This document shows positions 11,072 through 20,290 of a stretch of DNA of 64,000 nucleotides, in pieces. The DNA is from Oidiodendron maius Zn. Taxonomy: Eukaryota; Ascomycota; Leotiomycetes; Myxotrichaceae. The stretch spans positions 1,386,616 through 1,450,615 of the forward strand of contig KN832881.1 of assembly GCA_000827325.1 (NCBI GenBank), given 5' to 3'. The notes under the pieces are model-generated. The model made no database searches. It saw nothing but the letters and a program-made list of their open reading frames with translations, and was not told the DNA's origin. The position numbers and the translations under genes are program-made. Every line of letters begins with the position of its first letter. Position 1 is the stretch's first letter.

Positions 11072-13146
11072 CTAGCCATTCTTCCAAGCAGAAACAAGCT
11101 GAACGGTAAAAATCGGCTTGACGGTATTAATAGCCGCCAAATAAGCTTCCAGCTCCTCATCTGAATCAATCGGTAAAGTCATCTCTGGACCGTTTTGTTG
11201 TTTGATCACACCTTCGATACGAATTGCAATTGTGCCTGGAAATTTGAGCGCTGCAAGTTGACGCAGCTCATCCACAGACGCCATGCTGAGGGTACTCACC
11301 CAGAGCTTGGAACTTGGCTGCACATCAGATGCCGGGTGTAAACGGAAGTAGACAGCGATGGATGAGGCAGAAGGAGGAAACGCGGCCTGGGCGGCCTGAG
11401 CCGCGTATTGTTGATCTGCATACTGTTGCTCCGAGAATTGATTCTGCATGTTTTGCATTCCTCTATTCATGAGAGACGGGTCGTTCGCCGCAGCAAGAAG
11501 TAGAGAAGGGTCAATCTGCATGTTCCCATGATCCATCATCACTTGCGGGTGCTGCTGGCCATGTGATTGCACCTGGTGGACTTGTGCCTGAGCACGAGAT
11601 TGGGACTGAGAGGAGGGTTGAGATTGGGCTACTTGAGACTGAGCCTGTGCCCGAGTTGCCGTCTGGACAAGGTTATGGTGGGATGAGGCTTGGAAGCCGC
11701 TGTTCTCACTTCCACGATCAAAATGGGCCAGAGTTTCAGGCATATTTTGTATGGCTTGCTCAGGTGCCGTAAAATTCGAGTCAAATTTCTTCTTCCTTGT
11801 AGGATCTCGTTTTGTCTGGTCATCACGGAGGCGTTTCATAACATCTCTGCAGAGCACTTCGATGGCTTTAACCTTCTCCTGGTGTCGAGGGTCGCCGTTT
11901 CCAGGAGCAAGGATGTTTTGTAACAGCTGAGAGCCGTTTATCCATTGCGATTTGAGATCCTTCCAGTGATCTTCGCCAGCTTCCAGCTTACTAGTAAAAT
12001 GATCTGCCTTTAAAGTTTGATAAAAAGCATTGCGCAGTTGGCGAGACTCTTCGGGATTGACGCCAAGGGCGTTTTTGGCTTCCGCAATTGTCATGCGGCG
12101 TTCTAGAGTCCGCATGCGCTTTGTAACATCACTGCAGACAACGTCCAGCGCAAGCTTCTTAGCTTCCTGATTGTCTTCATTGCCCCAGAACACCGACTGC
12201 AAGTGTGGGCTTTCCTGAATAAGTCTATCCTTGGCAGCTTCCCAGCGTTCTGGGCCGGCGATAGTCTTCTTGATAATGTCAGTTTCCTCGCAGATGCGTT
12301 GAAAACGGGCTCGAATATCACGGTACAGCCGGTTGTCCAGACTCAAGAAAGCTTTACTTTCGTCGATCGTCGTTTCAGAAGGGAAACGTGGCGGACCTGG
12401 AGGATCGGCTGGCAGACCTGCCCAGCCACGCGTTCGGCGACGACGCTTCCGAGTAGCCCATCGTTCTGCAGATTCCGCTTGAAGTTTGGCGAACCGCTCT
12501 TGTCTCTTCTGCAAAACTTCAGGGCTGAGGGGAGGTGATTCGGTCATGGTGGGGCGAGATGCAGTCTGCCCAGAAATAGACATGGCTCCCATGGAGTCAT
12601 CTTCTCCCTCTGCGTCGGCCAGCTGCCCATCCGGATACAATGCCTGTTGGAGCTGGTTGATCACCTCTTGATCTGTGTCGGGCTTCTTTGACTTCATTCC
12701 ATTTGGGACGCGCAGAAGCCACCGGTTTTTGGCGCGGACCCTCATCAGTTCACGTTCCCTAATGTCAAACCCTTCCTCGTTGAGAGTGCGCAGCATCTCC
12801 CTCTGGGAGGTGTTGCAGTCCCAGAGTTCCTTGACGCGTTGGACCAGGGCGGCATTCTTGTGGGCGGGGTTCTGTTTGGAAGGGAAATCCCATCGTTTGA
12901 ATTGTGTTTGGAATGCGCGTTTACTATGTTAAAATACAATGTCAGAACAGAAAGACATGACGGCATGAGAGGCTGGCGTTGGGGTACGGCGAGGCACCGA
13001 TCGCGTCTGGCGCGGTTGCGGCGTGCATACCTGGGAGCAAACTTATGTTCCTCTTTCATATATTCCATGATCTCCTCCAGCGACTTCTTCTCCTCAATAT
13101 ACATGCGATAGCATATATCCTCCTTGTTCTCCCAGTCGTACACCAT
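11072..13146 (-). CDS. Clr5-domain protein, possible transcriptional regulator
   Basis: Two exons, 13031-13146 and 11072-12923, give 655 residues. The first 100 residues fit the Clr5 domain: MVYDWENKEDICYRMYIEEK, HKFAP, FQTQFKRWDFPSKQNP, then REMLRTLNEEGFDIRERELM and RVRAKNRWLLRVP. The domain is named after a fission-yeast silencing factor and is common in filamentous fungi as a probable DNA-binding module. A basic patch RKRRRRTRGW (about 195) looks like a nuclear localisation signal. The middle has two related helical segments, each ending near a CxDVxKRxR motif. Then follows a Gln/Ser-rich stretch (about 445-480). The last 95 residues (YFRLHPASD..., SDEELEAYLAA) resemble a PB1/ubiquitin-like fold. 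The intron (107 bp) splits the Clr5 domain. Confidence 0.85.
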
Positions 13147-13850
13147 AGCGGCGAGAGAGAAGGGAGTGCGCCCTACACGCTCCAATCTCGTAGTCTAACG
13201 GTTGTACCTTGTCAAGGTCAAAAGCTGTCGATGTGGTCGGCTGAGGTGACCGAACAAGAGTTGCGTTGAGGTCGGATGCGGGCTCCTGTACTCGCTGCAC
13301 TGACGTTCTTTTTGCTGCCCACCGGAGGTGACAAAGTTACTGGATGACTTAGTCACATATTAGTCACCAAGGTCCATCTGCACGTGCAGTTGGCCTAATG
13401 CCTCAGGCTCCAGAGATCTTTGCCTCAAGTGTCCCAACTTTCTTCCGCTCCTATCGAATATTCCGCGAAACTTCACAGTTATCGCGCTGGAGACAGGAAG
13501 GTAATAAACCCCGATTAAATCCCACAACCATATTTTAGAGGTGTGCGGACTGGTTGACACTGAGTAATCCCTCTTGCAGTCGGTTAGCTTCCTTTCACTA
13601 GACCTCCACCATCGGTCCTTCCTTAGAATCTGTCTCTGCACGCAGTAGTTCTTTTCCCCGCGCCTATTTATCTACTTCTCTTAACACTGATGCTTCCACT
13701 AATAACCATTTCCTCTCTAACATAATCATATTTTGTCCTCGCCCGTCTCTCTGGCTTGCATCTGCCTCCTCTTACAGTACACGATCGCTTCCGGAGCTCC
13801 TCATAATCCGATAACCTCTCTTACGGATTCCTATTCCTATATCCTTAGTC
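13147..13850. promoter_or_regulatory. divergent promoter region, Clr5 gene / GH64 gene
   Basis: A gap of 704 bp between two divergent start codons. The part from about 13640 to 13850 is pyrimidine-rich (CT runs), typical of fungal core promoters and leaders. No binding site could be assigned. Confidence 0.5.
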
Positions 13851-14960
13851 ATGCCTCCAACGTTGAATATCGGCATCCACAATAAGATCGATTCAGATCA
13901 AGTATATGCCTATGTCACGGGACTGGCGCTTGATAATGGCAATCATGTCTGCCTCATCAAGTCTGATGCGGAGTCCCCATATTACCCTCAGTCTCCTAAT
14001 CACCCGTGCGCGCCTCTGTCAGAAAATTGTTCCATTTCCCTTGGACCGAAAGGCAGTATCACAACTATTACCATTCCCCAGCTCGCTGGGGGACGTATCT
14101 GGTTCTCGGTCGGAAAAGAGCTCACCTTTTTGGTCAATCCCGGCCCGGCACTTGTGGAGCCTTCCGTCACCAATCCTTCTGACCCCAACATCCATATAGA
14201 ATGGACCTTCTGCGAATTCACGTTTGCAAATGGCCAGTTATACGCCAATATTAGTTATGTTGACTTTGTTAGCTTGCCTGTTTCCATGAGCATGACGCCT
14301 GAAGACGGCAAAGTTCAGTCAGTTCTTGGGCTGAAAGCAGACGGTCTTTCTGTCATATGTGCAGGATTGGAGGAACAGAGTCGGAGAGATGCCAGTGACT
14401 GGCAGAAGCTCATATTTGAGTCACAAGGAAAGAAGATACGCGTGTTGAGCCCAAACAACGGCATCGTAATGAACGGTGGGAATATGTTCCAAGGATATTA
14501 TGATTCCTATGTGAATGATGTTTGGAGAAGATACAGCACTTGTGACCTCACAGTCAACACACAAGCTCAATGGGGCAAGCTCATTGCCAGGGTTAGCGAC
14601 GACAGTCTCAAATTTGAAGGAATAGGCGCCTTTGGGAAACCGTCGACTTCGGACGTCTTTAGCTGCAGCACCGGACCCTTTTCCAGCAATGCTGGCGCCC
14701 TAGGGCCTTTAACTGCTCGTCTCTGTGCTGGCCTCAACAGGTCGACACTTTTATCTAATAACGTGCACCCCGATAACGAGAAGGTCTGTGAATACTATAA
14801 GCATAAGATTACGAATCACTACGCACGTCTCGTTCACGAAGCGAATATAGATGGCCGGGGATATGCTTTCCCCTATGATGATGTGCCAGCACCTGGAGGG
14901 ATTGACCAATCTGGGTTTGTGAATGGATGCCCTAAATCGTTCACAGTCACGATTGGATGA
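13851..14960 (+). CDS. GH64-type beta-1,3-glucanase
   Basis: Single exon, 369 residues. The sequence fits the glycoside hydrolase 64 (laminaripentaose-producing, thaumatin-like) fold: an N-terminal beta-sandwich (NIGIHNKIDSDQVYAYVTG..., GGRIWFSVGKELTFLV), the EWTFCEFTFANGQLYANISYVDF block with the catalytic-region acids, and the C-terminal GRGYAFPYDDV and GFVNG segments seen in this family. The role would be cleavage of beta-1,3-glucan in fungal walls. No signal peptide precedes the domain: the protein begins MPPTLNIGIHNK. So it is either intracellular, secreted non-classically, or an upstream signal exon was missed; I see no such exon in the 200 bp before it. Confidence 0.85.
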   Translation: MPPTLNIGIHNKIDSDQVYAYVTGLALDNGNHVCLIKSDAESPYYPQSPNHPCAPLSENCSISLGPKGSITTITIPQLAGGRIWFSVGKELTFLVNPGPALVEPSVTNPSDPNIHIEWTFCEFTFANGQLYANISYVDFVSLPVSMSMTPEDGKVQSVLGLKADGLSVICAGLEEQSRRDASDWQKLIFESQGKKIRVLSPNNGIVMNGGNMFQGYYDSYVNDVWRRYSTCDLTVNTQAQWGKLIARVSDDSLKFEGIGAFGKPSTSDVFSCSTGPFSSNAGALGPLTARLCAGLNRSTLLSNNVHPDNEKVCEYYKHKITNHYARLVHEANIDGRGYAFPYDDVPAPGGIDQSGFVNGCPKSFTVTIG

Positions 14961-15196
14961 AAATTGGCATTACACAAAAGTAGCTCCTGAGATCAGTTAG
15001 CCGGAAAATTGAAAGCCGATTATGCACCATAAGTTTCAGGTATAATTCTCTCTAGCTGCCCACACGTAATCGTTCCGAAGCAATGTCAATTTACTTCTAA
15101 CACCTAAGCACTCCAATTACATTCTACTGTCGTATTACTCTTGTCCCAAAATCCAATACTGGGTATACGCTAAGGTGGAGGGTATCACAGACTGAA

Positions 15197-16805
15197 TCAC
15201 TTCGTACGGATGTTTCCAACCGCAAATCCCAAAATTTCTCTCACACCTGCCCTCCTACCATGTTTTAACATGGTATGTATCCAATTTGAGATTGCCAATG
15301 TAAGAAGCATCACCACGTTCAGTGCGACTGTGGCAACGAAAAACTGCCATATATTCGGGTTGCTGTCGGAGCCCGAAATTTGGGACACATTCATGCCATA
15401 AACTCCGGTCATGATAGTAATCGGCGCAAAACTAAAGCTCGTTAGTTAATTTCATATGGTAAAGGAGACTACAGCTTACAGATATGTAAACGCATTGGTT
15501 AGGGTGTTCCATCGTGCGTCGGAATTTTGTTGACGAATTTTGCGGGTCTTGTCTCGAGCTTTCCACAGCAAATCAGTCTCGTTCACAAGATGCTTGAAAT
15601 CTTCTTCCAATCTATTCCTGATATCGACCGCGTAAGGTTCGTCATTGCCTTTCCAGCCTAGGCTTCCACTCCTCTGCACTACTCCTAAGGATCTCTCGAT
15701 TTCTTCCGTGTGCCCAACTGAGTAATCAGAGATGCCACGGACACGGTGGTCTTCTTGGCGGATACGCGCAATAATATCATTCCAGCAGTAAGAATTAACG
15801 AGGAGCAGACTGGATATTGTGTAGAATGGAGATACAGCTAGTTGTGCTGCGTTCTGATACGACAAGGACTCGATGTATACCTCGCGAAACGATCTTGGCT
15901 TGTGATCAGTAGCAGGGGGCAGACTAGATTGAAATGGTGGAGGGTCAGTGACGATACGTGGGGATACCGTGATCTTCGTCTGTGAGCTGAAGAAGATGAT
16001 ACCTTGAGATGGATTGTAAGCAGTGTTCTATACGCAGATAAGCGGTTGATACATACCAGTCCACCCAGAGCCACTTTCATCCGGCTGCATCACATGTTAG
16101 AGATGGCCTGTATGTGATGTGGGAAACACAAACCTGAGCGTAGACTAAGACGTTAAACCTCTCTGCGTCCGTACGTGAATCTGTGCTCTCGTTTAAGACG
16201 CCAAAGCCAATATTGACAAATGGCGCTCTGTGACGCTGGGCGGGTGTGAATACATGGCCTGGACTGTTGATTGCTAGCTTGAAGAACCGGGGGTCCAATT
16301 TGAATGCGCTTCCAAAAGCTTCAACAGTGCTTGCTCTGGGGCAATCGGGGTACTCTGCCATGTATAGCCGTACCTTTACGCCATTGCGGGTCTGTTGTTT
16401 CATAAAGCTACTGAGCTCATCTTCGCTGGTAATAACAGGCCAGAGCTTCAACTGCGAGTCGTTTGAGATGTCCAGGACTGAAATTATAAGTGGTCTATTC
16501 GGTCCAGGGTTCTGACCAGCACTCATGTAGTTGTCCAGGTCGCGCAGATTCTCCCATCCGGCTTCAACGAGCTTGTGAACATACTCGTGGTATGGCCCGC
16601 GTACAATGGGTTGAGTCCACTCTTGCTTCAGTGCCTTTCTCCATCGTCTCCTTAGTGAGCGGTCAGTTTTGGTGTCGTTATTGTTAGGCTCACGTGAAGG
16701 GCCACGGTCATTATTAGCGCCTTGGTCGAGAAATGAAGACGTGGTCTGTCCTACAGGGCTGCCAGGATCAGTTGGGAGGGATTCGGGTACTGAAACAGAG
16801 TCCAT
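15197..16805 (-). CDS. CorA-like membrane protein with GMN motif
   Basis: Four exons, 16134-16805, 16057-16084, 16002-15480 (written 15480-16002) and 15197-15431, give 485 residues. The C-terminal end has the CorA signature: TNAFTYLFAPITIMTGVYGMN followed by IWQFFVATVALNVVMLLTLA. The YGMN loop between two helices forms the Mg2+ selectivity ring in CorA/ZntB channels. The first 230 residues are a soluble, fungal-specific domain (RGPYHEYVHKLVEAGWENLR, WPVITSEDELSSFMKQQ). Exon 2 is only 28 nt. The acidic, aromatic C-terminus of true Mg2+ channels is replaced by a basic tail, so transport is not proven. The start may lie further upstream: coding-like sequence continues to about 17225 (see separate entry). 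Confidence 0.8.
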
Positions 16806-17608
16806 ATTGCTGGAGCCAGTGCCAAGGCTTTCTTGTTCATTTGCTCGTCCTGGTCAGCAGCTTTCACAACCTCTTGCTGCAGTGATATTTTAATTCGCGT
16901 AACGGACCCCTGAGCTTCGGCACAAGAACCCTCAAGGTATAGCTCAATAGTGTCCATTCTCCATCAGCACTCGTGTTTCATCAATAACAGCGTCCATAGA
17001 TGGCGCAGAATGCCTCTCATACTGTAGAGCCTACGGCAATAGTGAGAGGATGAGGCATGCTGATCATAATGCACCTGAAGCTTTTGACAATCCAGCGCCA
17101 TTTCTCTCGTCGGCTCGGCTCGCCTCCGGGTCCCATAATTCAACCAGCGGAGACGTAAGATAGACACTCGAAATTCTTGACGGCTTGCTGTCAAACCAGC
17201 CAAGAAAGGCCTCAAGGATTGCCATGCCCCTATACCGCAACTACAGAATGGGGGGCAAACCCATGCGTTGTAATTTTGATCTCAGCCCTGTGGAAGGGTT
17301 TCCTGCGGATGTGAAATAGCCCTTGTAAATATTATCTCCAGGGCGCCTAGGCTATCGTGCGGCACGTACTTTCTTAGCAGGTGTATGATGAAAGTAACTG
17401 AATAGAAAACTATATTACGAAGTATTTCTCGGCAACTTGTTCCTCCGGTTTCTTGTTCATCAATTTAATTATTTAGAGTTCCGAGCTGAAATGTCAGCGT
17501 TCGGAGAGGAAAAGCATACCCTGACGGGCTGAATTTTTTGGTGTAATATCCCGACATCTCACAGCTAGTGGGCTCCCATGCATGCGTCTGTGTTGAGGCG
17601 GGAATCAA
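16806..17608 (-). pseudogene. possible missed 5' exons or remnant upstream of the CorA-like gene
   Basis: On the minus strand an ATG at 17225 opens a natural-looking stretch of about 50 residues (MAILEAFLGWFDSKPSRISS ... SPLVELWDPEAS) before a stop. After a plausible intron (GTGCAT to CCGTAG) the sequence reads ALQYERHSAPSMDAVIDETR and on to LMENGHY, but the phases do not join without a stop. A third piece at 16751-16957 (MDTIELYLEGSCAEAQG...) also looks coding-like. This may be the true N-terminus of the CorA-like protein with a splice pattern I could not solve, or a decayed neighbour. The rest, 17226-17608, shows nothing gene-like. Confidence 0.3.
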
Positions 17609-18084
17609 TTATTCTCTTTTCTCACTTCCAAGCAGTCTCCGCCGTTCCAACCCAGTCCCAATAGTCACCAGGCTCAGCAACACGGCACAGATATATGCTT
17701 GAGGAAAGCCGCTCCCAAATTCAGGGTCCACTGCCAGCGACCCCGGGTAGAGTGCGGCACTCAGCTGTGTGATCCAGTATAGACTTCCCAGCAGAGCAGC
17801 TGTGTGCAGGGATTCAATCTCAATGGCGCGAGAAGACGAGGACCGAAAGGTGTAATAGAGAGTGCTCAAACCCAGCACTAATCCCCTGCTTCAATGTTAA
17901 TTGTACTCTTCCCCCTATCCAGATGCAGAGGCAGATACATGCTCATGGTTTGCCCGTTGTGAAATTTGGCGTGCGGCGGCCAGCGGGGGTTGTAGACGTG
18001 TGTCTCGTTCCAATCCGCAATGTATCCACCGACGGAGGTTGTGACCCCGACGAGACCGAGGAGGATGCGTCCCAGAGAAGGCAT
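17609..18084 (-). CDS. DUF6640 small membrane protein
   Basis: Two exons, 17939-18084 and 17609-17885, give 140 residues. The protein starts MPSLGRILLGLVGVTTSVGG, then has the conserved block ADWNETHVYNPRWPPHAKFH and NGQTMSMG, and three further hydrophobic segments (LVLGLSTLYYTF, ALLGSLYWITQLSAALYP, AYICAVLLSLVTIGTG). This arrangement, four membrane helices with an HxYNPxWPPHAKFHNGQ block after the first, is one I know from fungal proteins of the DUF6640 group, whose function is unknown. The intron (53 bp) splits the Met codon of QTMSMG. No partner gene is evident next to it. Confidence 0.8.
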
Positions 18085-19374
18085 TTTAGTCGACCTATTT
18101 ATGAATTATTTTCACATAGATGTAGTTTCAAGATAACGCTTTAGCAGGAAGGAGGTGTGGAGAGTCCGGATTCTGCGGTGAGGTGATGTCTCCTCCCGGC
18201 GGACGACGGACTATTCGGTGATAGGTGAGCCAGTGATACATAAACCTCCGAGAAGGTTGACATAACCGATGTCTCTTAAAGCCGAGACTCTTTAATCTCC
18301 TGGTGGTGTATAGTCTTCTACCAGCTCGTAATTAACAAAGTATTAATGCCCACCCGACCAGGAACATTATGACAAGTGCTGGTCAGCCGCTGTGTGTTAA
18401 ATCCTTGACTCTCCGCATATTATGCGCGAATCTATCCTCTTCTAGTGAGTGACGGGTGAAGCGTTGGTTGCATCTCATATACCTAATGCGGCAGTTCATA
18501 CTCAATATGTTGAATTCTTTTTCTCTCTACACGAGAAGCTTCACTGCACGGAGTGGGGATGCGGAGATACATCGTATAAATATTCATGGGATAAATAAAT
18601 TAAACCTGTTCAAAGTAGGTCGGTCAGAGATAGAACCGTGAATAAAATCAGCCGATTTGTCATGATCTAAAGATATCGCTTCACATCTATTCTTTACTAA
18701 ACAGTTGGTCGGTGAAAAGGCCTGTCGTGTTCCATTCTCTCTTGAGAGCTTTCATATGACTAGCCCTTGTCATTTCCTCTATATCAGTGCTGGACTGGAT
18801 TAAGTCTTGCGGCTTTTTGAAATACCACCCAGGTGTCTTGTTCTGGGCCACGCATAATTGCGTGGTATCTCTTACTGCATTCTTCCACCTTGGCATAACT
18901 ATTCTCTTCAGTAGGCCAAGTCATGTTGTCCCTGAAATCGCTGGCAGTGTTGGCTCACGGTCAAGAGATCTCCGCTCGAAAGTGAAGCCACGGCAGATAT
19001 TATCTGATCGACTCCATAACTAGCGATGACGACACAATTCGGCACACCGGACTGCGCTGAGATTGACTTAGAAAAATTTACAAAGCCCAGGACTAGTGAT
19101 ATGTTTACAAAGTTAGACACTAGTCATAAGGTTATGTCAACTATGGGAAGTGATATTCAGATGGCCAAGCTTCGGTTTTCCAAGCATTCGTAAGTCTCGG
19201 TCCAAATCGGTCAAACGGGAATCATCACGTGATGGCAGAAATGCCAAATCCAGGCAGCTCATCTGGCAACTTTCCAAAAGGTCCACAACTCGAAAACTTC
19301 ATTCCACTCCTTTCGCCATGACAGCGCGGATTCCTCTACTATAGGACACCCATTCCTTCCATGATACATAGCTC
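18085..19374. other. intergenic region with two doubtful small frames
   Basis: Between the DUF6640 gene (-) and SYS1 (+). A minus-strand frame at 18687-18896 (69 residues, containing PGWYFKKPQDLIQ) and the plus-strand frame at 19026-19193 have natural-looking composition but match no family I recognise. No RNA gene was found. Confidence 0.4.
19026..19193 (+). CDS. doubtful small ORF with a nine-residue internal repeat
   Basis: An ATG frame of 55 residues (MTTQFGTPDCAEIDLEKFTK...). It contains a tandem duplication of 27 bp (19077-19103 and 19104-19130) that keeps the reading frame and gives FTKPRTSDM followed by FTKLDTSHK. It could be a small gene, a fragment of one, or chance. It lies about 180 bp upstream of SYS1, so it could also sit in that gene's leader. 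I do not recognise it. Confidence 0.2.
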   Translation: MTTQFGTPDCAEIDLEKFTKPRTSDMFTKLDTSHKVMSTMGSDIQMAKLRFSKHS

Positions 19375-20066
19375 ATGGCACGACGCCGCCGCCCCCCAAG
19401 ACCTGGCGCATTGATCGAACTCCCTCCCCTGAAGATCCTGAGCCAGATTGTCATTCTGCAGACAATATGGTATACGCTCGGAACCGTGCTCATTCTGTTC
19501 ATGGCGCTGGTGGCCGGCGCACATTTTAACTTGGACATGGTATTGAGCTGGCGCAGCTTGCGAGGTGATACTACTGTTGGGTGGATGCTGGGCCTGGTCT
19601 GGATGCTGGACTCCTTTCTTGAGTACGTTCCGAAGAGCCTCTTTATACACCGTTATTCGCGCACATATCTAATGCCTCTGTCAGAGTTATTGCCATCCTC
19701 TTCTTTATATCGCGTAGCAAGCTTGTTCCTGATTTTGCTCTCACACTGCATTTCATCCACCTCGTCGTTACATCCCTCTACTCTCATTCAATTCCTCGGA
19801 ACTGGCTTTGGTGGATCCTGCAAATTGCTAGCGCGGCCATGATGACGTTCCTCGGTGTATGGAGTTGCCAGTGGCGTGAATTAAGGCCGATATCGTTCGG
19901 AGGATCGAATAACGCACAGCCAGGCTCTTCTCGAGAGATGGCTGGGCCAAGTGAAGGCGGCGACGAAGAGCAAGGATTCGGACAAGGAAGAGGGAGGGGG
20001 AGAGGTAGAGATGGAGCTGGCGAGTACGAAATGGTGACAATGAAAGGAGATTCTGAGGAATCTTAA
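19375..20066 (+). CDS. SYS1: Sys1, Golgi membrane protein
   Basis: Two exons, 19375-19622 and 19685-20066, give 209 residues. Sys1 is a four-helix protein of the late Golgi that recruits the GTPase Arl3 (ARFRP1) and so supports vesicle tethering. Seen here: a basic N-terminus (MARRRRPPRPGALIELPPLK), the helix LSQIVILQTIWYTLGTVLIL, the block GWMLGLVWMLDSFLEVIAIL across the splice, RSKLVPDFALTLHFIHLVVT, and NWLWWILQIASAAMMTFLG followed by WSCQWRELRPISF. The tail is Gly/Glu/Arg-rich and poorly conserved. The length fits the fungal family. An ATG at 19361, 14 bases upstream in another frame, opens a 17-codon frame that overlaps the start codon and could lower translation. Confidence 0.92.
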
Positions 20067-20290
20067 GGTTTGGCTATTCCATTTGAATCGGCGCATAAGA
20101 TTGGGTGATGGCATTACTGGCGTATGGCTTCTGGGCTCTTGTATTTTTATTATGACCCATGCCAATTGCACGGCTTAGGGATTTCCACCAGCTAATGGTA
20201 TAGCGATACCCACATAGGTTCAAGAATCTTTGTTCTTACACTCTCCAACCTTACTACTAGCCTATCGAATGTTGTGAAGCTTCGATCTTC

